This document shows, in pieces, positions 7,207-15,638 of a stretch of DNA of 34,451 bases. The position numbers and the translations under genes were made by a program. The notes beneath the pieces are model-generated. The model saw nothing but the letters and a program-made list of their open reading frames with translations. It did not search any database and was not told where the DNA came from. The first letter of the stretch is position 1. Each line of letters opens with the position of its first letter. The stretch lies in NCBI GenBank assembly GCA_003451585.1, contig DMEU01000027.1, positions 1-34,451 of the forward strand. Direction: 5' to 3'. Source of the DNA: Candidatus Omnitrophota bacterium (GTDB lineage Bacteria > Omnitrophota > Gorgyraeia > Velamenicoccales > Velamenicoccaceae).

Positions 7207-8373
7207 ATGAGTCACCACAGGAAATTTTTCTTTGCGTCAGAATCAGTAGGAGAGGGCCATCCGGACAAGGTATGCGACCAGATCTCCGATGCTGTTTTAG
7301 ACGAAGTTCTGCGCCAGGACCCTCGCGGCCGCGTCGCCTGCGAAACATACGTGACCATGGGGCTTATTATTGTCGGAGGAGAGATCACGACAAAGGGTTT
7401 CTTAGACATTCACGCGCTTACGCGCGAAGTTTTAAAAGATATCGGTTATACGCACCCCAAATATGGTTTTGATTATCATACTTGCGCTATATTAAACGCC
7501 ATCAACAGGCAGTCGCCCGATATATCCCAGGGTGTGGACGCCGGCGGCGCAGGGGACCAGGGCATTATGATCGGTTTCGCGGTAGATGAGACAGAAGAGC
7601 TTATGCCGCTGCCTATAATGCTGGCGCACAGGCTGGTAAAGCGGTTCGCCCAGGTGAGGAAAGACGGTGTATTGAAGTATCTCGGGCCGGATTGTAAGTC
7701 ACAGGTAACCGTGGAATATGAAAATGGGAAACCAAAACGCGTAGATAACGTGGTCCTGGCCTGCCAGCATACCGAAGATATCCTGGATTCCACAGGTTTA
7801 AAGATCACAAAGGCGGCACGCGAAGAGATGATACGCGTGGTGGCCGGCCCTGTTTTAAAAGGCCTAGTCGATAAAGATACGTCTTATTATGTTAATGAGA
7901 CCGGGAAGTTCGTTGTCGGCGGCCCACAGTCCGATACGGGCATGACAGGCCGTAAGATCGTAGTAGATACTTATGGCGGCGTTACTTCTCACGGCGGCGG
8001 CGCGTTTTCAGGTAAGGACCCGACCAAGGTGGACCGTTCCGCGACATACATGGCCCGCTACGTGGCTAAGAACATAGTTGCCGCCAAACTTGCCAGCAAG
8101 TGCTTTATCCAGCTGGCGTACTGTATAGGTATGGCAGAGCCGGTCAACGTATTTATAGATACACTGGGTACCGGCAAGGTCGAGGATGAGAAATTGGAGA
8201 AGGCCGTGCGCCGCGTTTTCGACTTGACACCGCGCGGTATAATCAAGACGCTCGACCTATTAAAGCCTAAGTTTTTAGATACCGCCTGCTACGGCCATTT
8301 TGGAAGAGGTGAAAAGGGCTTTACCTGGGAAAAGACGGATAAGGTTGAGGCTTTGAAGAAGGAAGTGAAGTAA
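7207..8373 (+). CDS. metK: S-adenosylmethionine synthase
   Basis: A 388-aa methionine adenosyltransferase. It makes S-adenosylmethionine from ATP and methionine in the cytoplasm. The start shows FASESVGEGHPDKVCDQ with His18. The two family signatures GAGDQGIMIGFA and GGGAFSGKDPTKVDRSA are present, and the three-domain length is normal. ATG 7207 is preferred over ATG 7201 because GGGAG at 7195-7199 gives a 7-nt spacer to 7207 and only 1 nt to 7201. It lies 32 nt after the nucleotidyltransferase gene and is followed, across heptad element C, by ahcY, so the SAM cycle is clustered. No SAM riboswitch fits in the short leader. Confidence 0.98.
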   Translation: MSHHRKFFFASESVGEGHPDKVCDQISDAVLDEVLRQDPRGRVACETYVTMGLIIVGGEITTKGFLDIHALTREVLKDIGYTHPKYGFDYHTCAILNAINRQSPDISQGVDAGGAGDQGIMIGFAVDETEELMPLPIMLAHRLVKRFAQVRKDGVLKYLGPDCKSQVTVEYENGKPKRVDNVVLACQHTEDILDSTGLKITKAAREEMIRVVAGPVLKGLVDKDTSYYVNETGKFVVGGPQSDTGMTGRKIVVDTYGGVTSHGGGAFSGKDPTKVDRSATYMARYVAKNIVAAKLASKCFIQLAYCIGMAEPVNVFIDTLGTGKVEDEKLEKAVRRVFDLTPRGIIKTLDLLKPKFLDTACYGHFGRGEKGFTWEKTDKVEALKKEVK

Positions 8374-8387
8374 GACTGTAAAATCAT

Positions 8388-8509
8388 AAACCCTAAATCC
8401 TGAATTCGAAACATTAAGCAAGCTCAAAGTTCAAAATTTAAAAACAAAGATTTTTTATGTTATTAGATTTAGTATTTTGGATTTGTTTAGAATTTAGAGT
8501 TTAGAATTT
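8388..8509. repeat. Heptad palindrome C between metK and ahcY
   Basis: The left arm is nine consecutive 7-mers from 8388 (AAACCCT, AAATCCT, GAATTCG, AAACATT, AAGCAAG, CTCAAAG, TTCAAAA, TTTAAAA, ACAAAGA). The right arm is eight 7-mers from 8454 to 8509 whose complements are of the same kind (AAATTCT, AAACTCT, AAATTCT, AAACAAA, TCCAAAA, TACTAAA, TCTAATA, ACATAAA). A 3-bp spacer separates the arms. It fills nearly all of the 151-bp gap, and its RNA would fold as a long imperfect hairpin just before the ahcY ribosome binding site. Confidence 0.8.
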
Positions 8510-8524
8510 CAAAAAGGATAATTT

Positions 8525-9772
8525 ATGAATTATGACATTAAGGACGTATCATTGAGTAAGAGGGGTAAATTGAGGATTGAGTGGGCCTCGGATAATATGC
8601 CGGTGCTTGCGCTTATCCGTGAGAGGTTCTCAAAAGAGAAGCCTTTGGCCGGCGTAAAGACGGCCTGTTGCCTGCACGTGACAACGGAGACGGCGGTTTT
8701 AATGCTTACATTGAAGGCGGGCGGAGCTGATATCGTGTTATGCGCTTCCAATCCTTTGTCAACGCAGGATGATGTGGCCGCTTCCCTTGTCCGCGATTAC
8801 GGCATACCGGTATTTGCGATAAAAGGGGAAGACAATAAACTCTATTACGAGCATTTAAAAGCGGCGCTGGATATCGATCCTGATATCACAATGGATGACG
8901 GCGCAGACCTTGTGTCGACCATACATAAGGAAAAAAAACACATTCCTTTGGGCGGCACGGAAGAGACTACGACAGGCGTTATACGCCTTCGCGCGATGGA
9001 ACTCCAAGGTAAGCTGTTGCACCCCATTATCGCCGTAAATGACGCGCAGACAAAATATTTATTCGATAACCGCTACGGGACCGGGCAGTCTACCATAGAC
9101 GGTATAATCCGTGCCACTAATAAGCTTATCGCCGGCTCAAATTTTGTAGTATGCGGCTATGGCTGGTGCGGACGTGGGTGTGCTATGCGCGCTAAAGGCT
9201 TGGGGGCTAATGTCATTATTATAGAGGTCGACCCATTTAAGGCGCTTGAGGCGGTCATGGACGGCTTTCTGGTAATGCCTATCGCCCAGGCGGCAAAGAT
9301 CGGGGACATTTTTGTTACCGTTACAGGTGATATTAATGTCATACGGGGAGAACACTTTAAGGTGATGAAGGATAAGGCCATAGTTTGTAATTCAGGCCAT
9401 TTCAACGTTGAGATCGATATACCGGCGCTCCAGAAGATGTCGAAGAAGCGCCGTATTATCCGTGATTTTGTGGAAGAGTTTGTCACCTCCGACGGGCGAA
9501 GATTGTATGTATTGGGCGATGGACGGCTTATTAACCTGGCAGCGGCTGAAGGCCATCCGGCCCAGGTCATGGATATGAGTTTTGCCAACCAGGCCTTATC
9601 AGCTGAGTATATGAAGAAGAATTACAAGAAACTGGAAAAGAAGGTCTATAAAGTACCTGAGGATATCGACCGTCGCATCGCGGAGTTAAAACTGGCGTCG
9701 ATGGGTATTAAGATAGACCGCCTTACAGCGGAACAGAAGAAGTATCTTGCAAGCTGGGAGATGGGGACGTAA
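8525..9772 (+). CDS. ahcY: Adenosylhomocysteinase (S-adenosyl-L-homocysteine hydrolase)
   Basis: A 415-aa NAD-dependent enzyme that splits S-adenosylhomocysteine into adenosine and homocysteine, removing the inhibitory product of SAM-dependent methylation. Motifs are LHVTTETAVLMLTL, GGTEETTTGVIRL, VNDAQTKYLFDNRYGTGQST and the NAD-binding loop at Gly211 (CGYGWCGRG), then NSGHFNVEID and LAAAEGHPAQVMDMSF. It lacks the roughly 40-residue insertion of many bacterial and eukaryotic enzymes and ends YLASWEMGT, matching the short type common in archaea and deep-branching bacteria. The start ATG is preceded by AAGGA. It follows metK after heptad element C, so the pair forms a SAM recycling unit. Confidence 0.96.
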   Translation: MNYDIKDVSLSKRGKLRIEWASDNMPVLALIRERFSKEKPLAGVKTACCLHVTTETAVLMLTLKAGGADIVLCASNPLSTQDDVAASLVRDYGIPVFAIKGEDNKLYYEHLKAALDIDPDITMDDGADLVSTIHKEKKHIPLGGTEETTTGVIRLRAMELQGKLLHPIIAVNDAQTKYLFDNRYGTGQSTIDGIIRATNKLIAGSNFVVCGYGWCGRGCAMRAKGLGANVIIIEVDPFKALEAVMDGFLVMPIAQAAKIGDIFVTVTGDINVIRGEHFKVMKDKAIVCNSGHFNVEIDIPALQKMSKKRRIIRDFVEEFVTSDGRRLYVLGDGRLINLAAAEGHPAQVMDMSFANQALSAEYMKKNYKKLEKKVYKVPEDIDRRIAELKLASMGIKIDRLTAEQKKYLASWEMGT

Positions 9773-9826
9773 AAGTTAAAAGTTACAAGTTACAAGTTAC
9801 AAGTTACAAGTGTCATGTGTCAAGTC
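9771..9826. repeat. Heptad element D: eight tandem 7-bp words after ahcY
   Basis: Starting inside the ahcY stop codon, eight 7-mers run in perfect phase: AAAAGTT twice, ACAAGTT three times, ACAAGTG, TCATGTG, TCAAGTC. The following 30 bp (CTTGAAACTTTGG region) is a poor inverted complement, so the second arm is degenerate. Tandem character is stronger here than in the other elements. Confidence 0.85.
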
Positions 9827-9892
9827 AAATGCTTTTCTTGAAACTTTGGAACGTTGGATATAGCGGCAAGAGGCTTTAATTATGGAGGCGTT

Positions 9893-11575
9893 ATGAAAAA
9901 TAAAATATTATTTTTTATTTCAGCATCGTTTCTGTTGTTCATATGTCCGTTTGTTTTTGCCGCTGAAGTTCCGCTGGATTCCAAGATAGTGAAAGTCACT
10001 GTCTATCCTGATTCGGCGCTTTTGACGAGACAAGGGAGCGTCCAGGCCAACCCCGGAACGTATCAATTCGTCTTTGAAGGTATTATCCCGGATATCGATG
10101 AGAGTTCCATACGCGTTAAAGGCGAAGGCTCGGCCAGGGCCAGGATCTTCGGCGCCCAGCACAAGAAGGAGTATTTGACCGAGAAACCCGCCCAGGAGGT
10201 CCAGAAGCTAGAAAAAGAGATAGAGGGCCTGATCAATGAAAAGAGGGGGCTGGTCGATAGCCATAATATAGTGATGCAGGAGCGTGAATGGCTGTATTCT
10301 TTGAAGTTGTTTTCGCAGCAGCAGTTGCCAAGGGATCTCATAACAAAGATGCCCGCGACCAAAGATCTGGGTGATCTGCTGAAATTTTTGGATGATAATT
10401 TGAAAGTGAATTATGCCTCTTCTTATGATATCGAGTTTAAGATAAAAGAGCTGGATAAGAAGATAGAGGCCAAGAGGCGGGAGTGGGCGGATATAGGAAC
10501 GCCCGATAAGATAAAAAGGTCTATTGTCGTAGATGCCGAGGTCTTAAAAGCCGGCTCGCTGGATATAATGGTATCTTACCGCGTATATGGCGCGACGTGG
10601 CAGTCTATGTATGACGCAAGGGTGTCATTCGAGAAGTCGCAGACAGAGCTGGTATCACACGGTGTTGTGCGCCAGACTACGGGAGAAGATTGGAACGATG
10701 TCGAGATCGTCCTGTCTAGCGCCAAGCCCAGTATAGGCGGCAGGATGCCTGAGGCGATACCGTGGTTTTTGGGTTTTCATAAACCAAGGCCTAAATTCAG
10801 GCAGGGGTATGCGGCTAAGAGCGGGATGATGGCTGAGCCGCTGCAGATGGCCGGCGCGGCGGCACGGGATTCTTTATATGAAGAAAAAGAAGTTGTGCCT
10901 TCGGCCCCCGCTGAAATCGCTTATGCCGTAGCAGAAGAAAAAGGCATATCCGTTACTTACAAGATACCGCGGAAGGCTACGATCAAGTCGGACGGTTCTG
11001 ATGTCAGGTTGCCTGTTTCTTCACAGGACCTGGCAGCCAAGTTTAAATATTACGCTAATCCCGCGGCATCGGATTTTGCTTATCTGGCATCACAAGTAAT
11101 AAATGATAAGGAGTTGCAGTTGCCCGCCGGCCGCGTAAGTGTATTTTTGGGTGAAGACTTTGTAGGTACGTCGAGCATAGATAACATAGGTCCTGCGGAG
11201 ACGTTCGATCTTTTCTTAGGCGTTGACGAAAATGTGAAGGTCAAAAGGGAGCAGTTAGAGAAGAAGACGGATGATGTGATCATAGGCAATATTCCGTCAC
11301 CTAATAGGAAGATCACGTTAAGATATAAGATCACCGTGGAAAATTATAAGAATAAAAAGATAGGCTTTGAGCTCTTTGAGGCTGTGCCTGTTTCCCAGGA
11401 TGAGAGGATCAAGGTAAAGATAGAACAGGTCAGTTTTGAGCCGAAGGATAAGGAATATAAGGACAGGCCCGGTGTATGGCGTTGGGAGTTTGAATTAGAG
11501 CCTAAGGGCAAGAAAGAGATCTTCTATACTGTCATAATAGAATACCCGCGTAATATGCAGGTTGAAGGATTGTAA
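9893..11575 (+). CDS. Exported DUF4139 / mucoidy-inhibitor-MuiA-family protein
   Basis: A 560-aa protein with a clear signal peptide (MKNKILFFISASFLLFICPF, cleavage after VFA), so it is periplasmic or outer-surface. The N-terminal DUF4140-like domain starts VTVYPDSALLTRQGSV. A predicted coiled-coil follows (about 100-190, EVQKLEKEIEGLINEKRGL). Then comes the DUF4139 domain with YGATWQSMYDARVSF, TTGEDWNDVEIVLSSAKPS and a C-terminal beta-rich part. The molecular function of this family is not established; the MuiA name comes from alginate phenotypes in Pseudomonas. ATG 9893 is chosen for GGAGG at 9884-9888 and the signal peptide. Its stop overlaps the pfkA start by one base (TAATG), so it is coupled to glycolysis genes, which looks fortuitous functionally. 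Confidence 0.87.
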   Translation: MKNKILFFISASFLLFICPFVFAAEVPLDSKIVKVTVYPDSALLTRQGSVQANPGTYQFVFEGIIPDIDESSIRVKGEGSARARIFGAQHKKEYLTEKPAQEVQKLEKEIEGLINEKRGLVDSHNIVMQEREWLYSLKLFSQQQLPRDLITKMPATKDLGDLLKFLDDNLKVNYASSYDIEFKIKELDKKIEAKRREWADIGTPDKIKRSIVVDAEVLKAGSLDIMVSYRVYGATWQSMYDARVSFEKSQTELVSHGVVRQTTGEDWNDVEIVLSSAKPSIGGRMPEAIPWFLGFHKPRPKFRQGYAAKSGMMAEPLQMAGAAARDSLYEEKEVVPSAPAEIAYAVAEEKGISVTYKIPRKATIKSDGSDVRLPVSSQDLAAKFKYYANPAASDFAYLASQVINDKELQLPAGRVSVFLGEDFVGTSSIDNIGPAETFDLFLGVDENVKVKREQLEKKTDDVIIGNIPSPNRKITLRYKITVENYKNKKIGFELFEAVPVSQDERIKVKIEQVSFEPKDKEYKDRPGVWRWEFELEPKGKKEIFYTVIIEYPRNMQVEGL

Positions 11576-12540
11576 TGGCGATCAAAAAAATAGGCGTGTT
11601 GACTTCGGGCGGGGATGCGCCCGGGATGAATGCCGCTATCCGCGGCGTTGTGCGCGCGGGATTTAATCATAAAGTTGAGATCGCAGGTATTTTTCGCGGT
11701 TACAGCGGCTTATTGAACGACGAGATAAAGGTGCTATCCCACCGCTCGGTTTCTAATATCATGGACCGTGGAGGCACTGTTTTAAAGACTTCCCGCTGCC
11801 CTGAGTTCTTGACACATGAAGGCCAGAAGCGCGCGGTGGAAATCCTACATCGTAATAGCATAGATGCTGTTGTTGTTATAGGGGGAGACGGCAGTTATCG
11901 CGGGGCCTTGGCGCTTTCGCGCGATTGGAAGATCCCTTGCGTCGGTTTGCCCGGCACCATAGACAACGACCTTAACGGCACCGATAGGACGATAGGTTCC
12001 GATACGGCATTAGAAACCGCCCTGGGCGCTATTGATAAGATCAAGGATACGGTCAATTCGATGGAGAGGATCTTTATCGTAGAGGTAATGGGCCGGAATT
12101 GCGGGTATCTGGCATTAAGGGCGGCTTTGGCCGGAGGCGCAGAGCAGGTCTTGATCCCGGAGGTCAAATATGAGCTTTCCGATGTCTGTCAGGAGATCAC
12201 TGAAGGGTATATACGCGGTAAGGCGAGTTGGATAATAATTTTAGCCGAGGGCGCAGGTAACGCGGTCGATCTGGCTGAAAAAATATCGGATCTAACGGAC
12301 TTAGAGACCAGGGTCGTGGTCCTTGGCCACATACAGCGCGGCGGGATACCTACGGCAGAAGACCGTATTTTAGGCGGCCGCCTTGGGGCTGCGGCAGTAG
12401 ACCTTCTTGTAAAAGGTGAAAGCGGCAAGGCGATAGGTGTTATGTGTGATAAGATCAATATGGTCCCTTTAGATGTTGCCTGTCAACCGTATAAATTCGA
12501 CTACAGCGCGGATCTGAAACTTATAAAAACACTAACTTAG
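11575..12540 (+). CDS. pfkA: 6-phosphofructokinase, ATP-dependent type
   Basis: A 321-aa group A phosphofructokinase of normal bacterial length. It phosphorylates fructose 6-phosphate to fructose 1,6-bisphosphate. Motifs are GVLTSGGDAPGMNAAIRG, VVVIGGDGSYRGA, LPGTIDNDLNGTDRTIG with the catalytic Asp, EVMGRNCGYLAL and LGHIQRGGIPTAEDR. The two phosphoryl-donor positions are Gly106 (GGDG) and Gly127 (PGTIDND). Glycine at both is the ATP-dependent signature; the pyrophosphate enzymes carry Asp and Lys. It overlaps the preceding gene by one base and is followed 17 nt later by an aldolase, placing two consecutive glycolytic steps together. Confidence 0.97.
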   Translation: MAIKKIGVLTSGGDAPGMNAAIRGVVRAGFNHKVEIAGIFRGYSGLLNDEIKVLSHRSVSNIMDRGGTVLKTSRCPEFLTHEGQKRAVEILHRNSIDAVVVIGGDGSYRGALALSRDWKIPCVGLPGTIDNDLNGTDRTIGSDTALETALGAIDKIKDTVNSMERIFIVEVMGRNCGYLALRAALAGGAEQVLIPEVKYELSDVCQEITEGYIRGKASWIIILAEGAGNAVDLAEKISDLTDLETRVVVLGHIQRGGIPTAEDRILGGRLGAAAVDLLVKGESGKAIGVMCDKINMVPLDVACQPYKFDYSADLKLIKTLT

Positions 12541-12557
12541 CGAAAGGAAACACAAAA

Positions 12558-13871
12558 ATGGAAAAGAAGCAAATCGATGACCTTGTGATAGATTTTGTCG
12601 TCGGATCCGACGTCAAGAAGAAAGAGGACGCCATTAATGCCATATGGGGCCAGGCTTATAAACAGGGCGTTTACCCTGCATCCATTCATGATCTATATAA
12701 GGCGCGCGGCGAAGGCAAGATAGGCGGTTTTACCGTACCGGCCATGAACCTGCGTTCTTTGACCTATGATCTTAGCCGCGCTATCTTCCGCGAAGCTATC
12801 AAGATAGGCGCCGGGGCTTTTATATTTGAGATCGCACGATCTGAAATGGGTTATACCGATCAGAAGCCGCTGGAATATACGACGGTCATTCTGGCTGCGG
12901 CTTTAGCCGAAGGGTATACTGGGCCTGTGTTTATCCAGGGCGACCACTTCCAGGTAAACGCCGGTAGTTATAAAAAAGACCCTAAGGCCGAGGTCGAGGG
13001 TTTGAAGAAGCTGATCAAGGAGTCTATAGAGGCAGGTTTTTATAACATAGATATCGACAGCTCAACCGTTGTCGATCTTTCTAAGGATGACCTGTTAGAA
13101 CAGCAGAGGCTTAATTCCGAGCTTTGCGCCGAGCTTACAACATACATCCGCAAGCTGCAGCCGGAAGGTGTGAATATTTCGGTCGGCGGCGAGATAGGCG
13201 AGGTTGGAACGAAGAATTCGACCCCTGAGGACTTGCGCGCGTTCATGCAGCTTTATCTGAAGTATCTGCCGGAAGGCGCCGAGGGTATATCAAAGATCAG
13301 CGTCCAGACCGGAACGAGCCATGGCGGGACTGTGCTCGCGGACGGCTCTATAGCTAAAGTGAACCTGGATTTTAATGTTTTAAAGAGCATCTCAGAAGCC
13401 TGCAAGAAAGATTATAAAATGGCTGGTTCTGTGCAGCATGGCGCCTCAACATTGCCGGAGTCCGAGTTCCATAAATTCCCGGAATTTGACGCTGCAGAGG
13501 TGCACCTGGCAACGCAGTTCCAGAATATGGTCTTTGACAGCAAGTCCTTTCCGGCCGACCTGAAAAAAAAGATATATGATTGGCTCAGGGTAGAGGCTAA
13601 GAATGAATTAAAACCCGGCATGACCGACGAGCAGTTCTTCTATAAGTCAAGAAAGAAGGCCCTGGGGCCTTTCAAAAAAGATATTATGAATATAGACGGC
13701 CGCGAAAGAATAGCTGTAGAAGTGGAAAAGACCTTCGCGTTCTTATTCGGCCAATTAAAGATCAAAGATACAGCCAAACTGGTGAAGCAATATATCAAAG
13801 ACCAGAACATGAGCCGCCATTTCGAGCTTCTGCACGATAAGAAGGCGGAACAGTTCGAAGGGGATGATTAA
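12558..13871 (+). CDS. Class II (zinc) fructose/tagatose-bisphosphate aldolase-family protein, atypical long form
   Basis: A 437-aa protein with a class II aldolase barrel. Probable metal and catalytic residues are Asp129-His130 (QGDHFQ), Glu212 (SVGGEIGEVG), His255 (TGTSHGGT) and His294 (SVQHGAST); the DIDSS segment at 165-169 corresponds to the usual IDGS. The family is normally 280-360 residues. The extra length is an N-terminal helical region (about 1-55) and a C-terminal segment (about 330-437). Adjacent to pfkA, cleavage of fructose 1,6-bisphosphate is the simplest role, but GatZ/KbaZ-like or other sugar-phosphate substrates are possible. Shine-Dalgarno AAAGGA at 12543-12548. The 3' end lies just before ilvD. 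Confidence 0.85.
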   Translation: MEKKQIDDLVIDFVVGSDVKKKEDAINAIWGQAYKQGVYPASIHDLYKARGEGKIGGFTVPAMNLRSLTYDLSRAIFREAIKIGAGAFIFEIARSEMGYTDQKPLEYTTVILAAALAEGYTGPVFIQGDHFQVNAGSYKKDPKAEVEGLKKLIKESIEAGFYNIDIDSSTVVDLSKDDLLEQQRLNSELCAELTTYIRKLQPEGVNISVGGEIGEVGTKNSTPEDLRAFMQLYLKYLPEGAEGISKISVQTGTSHGGTVLADGSIAKVNLDFNVLKSISEACKKDYKMAGSVQHGASTLPESEFHKFPEFDAAEVHLATQFQNMVFDSKSFPADLKKKIYDWLRVEAKNELKPGMTDEQFFYKSRKKALGPFKKDIMNIDGRERIAVEVEKTFAFLFGQLKIKDTAKLVKQYIKDQNMSRHFELLHDKKAEQFEGDD

Positions 13872-13881
13872 AGAGGTATTT

Positions 13882-15543
13882 ATGAACCTACGATCAGATG
13901 CTATAAAAAAAGGCTTGGAGCGTGTCCCGCACAGGGCGCTTTTATCAGCCACCGGTATTACCAGGAAAGATATGTCGAAACCTTTTATCGCGGTCGCGAC
14001 CAGTTTCAACGATATCATTCCAGGCCATATCGGCATGCGTGACCTGGAGCGTTTTATCGAACGCGGCATAGCCGCAGGCGGCGGTGTGCCTTTTTTCTTC
14101 GGCATACCAGGAATATGCGACGGTATCGCGATGGGGCATCCAGGGATGCGTTACCCTTTGGCGCTTCGCGAGCTTATCGCCGATTCTATCGAATGTTTCG
14201 TTAATGCCCACAGCTTGGATGGCCTGGTCTGCCTGACTAATTGTGACAAAATAACACCTGGTATGCTGATGGCCGCGGCGCGCCTTAATGTGCCGACCAT
14301 TGTGGTTACAGCCGGGCCTATGCTTTCAGGGCGATTTAAGAAGAAGAGGCTGTCTCTGGTAGGGGATGCATTCGAGGTGGTAGGAAAATTCAAGAGAGGC
14401 GAGATCAGCGAAGCTGATCTCGGGTGTTTTGAAGAAGAGGCCTGCCCGGGCGCCGGCGCATGCCAGGGGTTATACACAGCTAATACAATGGCATGCATTA
14501 CCGAGGCCATGGGGATGTCTTTGCCGGGCTGCGCCACTGCACTTGCGGTTTCGGCCAAGAAGAGAAGGATAGCCGAGGAGTCAGGCGAGAAGATAGTCGA
14601 GCTAGTTAAAAATAATGTGACTAGCCTTAAGATCATGACAAGGCCGGCTTTTGAAAATGGCATCAAGATAGATATGGCCTTGGGCGGCTCCAGTAATACG
14701 GTCCTGCATTTATTGGCTATAGCCCGTGAAGCCGGAGTGGATCTGACCTTAAAGGACTTTGATAAGATAAGTAAAGATACTCCTCATATAGCAAGCTTGT
14801 TGCCGGGCGGAGAGCACTTCATGGAAGACCTGGATTATGCCGGCGGGATACCCGCGGTATTAAAGAGCTTAAGATCGAAGATCCATGATGTCCCTACGGT
14901 AAGCGGCATGTCTACGCACAAGATAGCTTATAGCGCCGTGATCAGTGATGATGATGTTATTAAACTGCCTGAAAATGCTTATCACGCCGAAGGCGGTATC
15001 GCCGTGCTTTTCGGAAATTTGGCCCCGAAGGGTGCCGTAGTCAAGCAGTCCGCGGTGAGCGATAAGATGATGCGTTTTATAGGCCGCGCGCGTGTCTTTG
15101 AGTGCGAAGAGGATGCCCAGAAAGCTATACTGGGAGGAAAGATAAAAGACGGTGATTGCGTTGTCATCCGTTATGAAGGCCCTAAAGGCGGGCCTGGTAT
15201 GCGCGAGATGCTGGCGCCGACAGCGGCTATTATCGGCATGGGTTTGGCGGATAGCGTAGCCCTTATCACCGACGGCCGGTTTTCAGGAGGGACACGCGGC
15301 TGCTGTATAGGCCACGTAGCACCCGAGGCTGTCGAAGGCGGGCCTATCGCGGCAGTCAAGGAAGGCGATACTATTTTGATCGATCTTGCGAAGCGTAAAT
15401 TAGAGTTGAAGATTTCCGATAAAGAGTTAAAATCAAGGCTGAAAAAAGTAAAAGTGCCGGCCCCGAAAGTCCAGAGCGGTTATCTGGCAAGATATGCAAA
15501 AATGGTGTCTTCGGCGGATCTGGGGGCTGTGTTGAAAGTGTAA
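13882..15543 (+). CDS. ilvD: Dihydroxy-acid dehydratase
   Basis: A 553-aa iron-sulfur dehydratase that converts 2,3-dihydroxy-isovalerate and -methylvalerate to the 2-keto acids of valine and isoleucine synthesis. Motifs are GIPGICDGIAMGHPGMRY, LTNCDKITPGMLMAA and EEACPGAGACQGLYTANTMA, giving the cluster-binding cysteines, and near the C-terminus TDGRFSGGTRGCCIGHVAPE. Length is normal. ATG 13882 is preferred over ATG 13864 because AGAGG lies five bases upstream and the family N-terminus starts LRSDAIKKGLERVPHRALL. The earlier ATG overlaps the aldolase stop. First gene of an ilvD-ilvB-ilvN-ilvC-leuA run, separated from ilvB by heptad element E. Confidence 0.97.
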   Translation: MNLRSDAIKKGLERVPHRALLSATGITRKDMSKPFIAVATSFNDIIPGHIGMRDLERFIERGIAAGGGVPFFFGIPGICDGIAMGHPGMRYPLALRELIADSIECFVNAHSLDGLVCLTNCDKITPGMLMAAARLNVPTIVVTAGPMLSGRFKKKRLSLVGDAFEVVGKFKRGEISEADLGCFEEEACPGAGACQGLYTANTMACITEAMGMSLPGCATALAVSAKKRRIAEESGEKIVELVKNNVTSLKIMTRPAFENGIKIDMALGGSSNTVLHLLAIAREAGVDLTLKDFDKISKDTPHIASLLPGGEHFMEDLDYAGGIPAVLKSLRSKIHDVPTVSGMSTHKIAYSAVISDDDVIKLPENAYHAEGGIAVLFGNLAPKGAVVKQSAVSDKMMRFIGRARVFECEEDAQKAILGGKIKDGDCVVIRYEGPKGGPGMREMLAPTAAIIGMGLADSVALITDGRFSGGTRGCCIGHVAPEAVEGGPIAAVKEGDTILIDLAKRKLELKISDKELKSRLKKVKVPAPKVQSGYLARYAKMVSSADLGAVLKV

Positions 15544-15544
15544 A

Positions 15545-15618
15545 GTGTGTAAGTGTAAAGTGTAAAGTTCGAAAGATAAACTTAAAAACTTTACACTTTA
15601 CACTTAAAACTTTAAACT
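15545..15618. repeat. Heptad palindrome E between ilvD and ilvB
   Basis: Left-arm 7-mers GTGTGTA, AGTGTAA, AGTGTAA, AGTTCGA (15545-15572) are answered by AAAAACT, TTACACT, TTACACT, TAAAACT, TTAAACT (15584-15618). Reading the second arm in complement gives AGTGTAA twice, so the arms pair well. Directly after it, CGAGCGAAGCGAGG (15621-15634) supplies the GAGG ribosome binding site of ilvB. Confidence 0.82.
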
Positions 15619-15638
15619 TCCGAGCGAAGCGAGGATAT

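Noticed and set aside
8374..8524. SAM or SAH riboswitch between metK and ahcY
   Set aside because: The gap is filled by a heptad palindrome; I see no conserved riboswitch core.
11575..12540. Pyrophosphate-dependent phosphofructokinase
   Set aside because: Both donor-site positions are glycine (GGDG and PGTIDND), which is the ATP-type signature.
8388..15618. CRISPR array
   Set aside because: The repeat units are 7 bp, degenerate and without spacers, and no cas genes are present.
15544..15638. Leader peptide/attenuator or T-box before ilvB
   Set aside because: No short ORF rich in Val/Leu/Ile codons, no T-box motif and no terminator with T-run; the sequence is heptad repeat.
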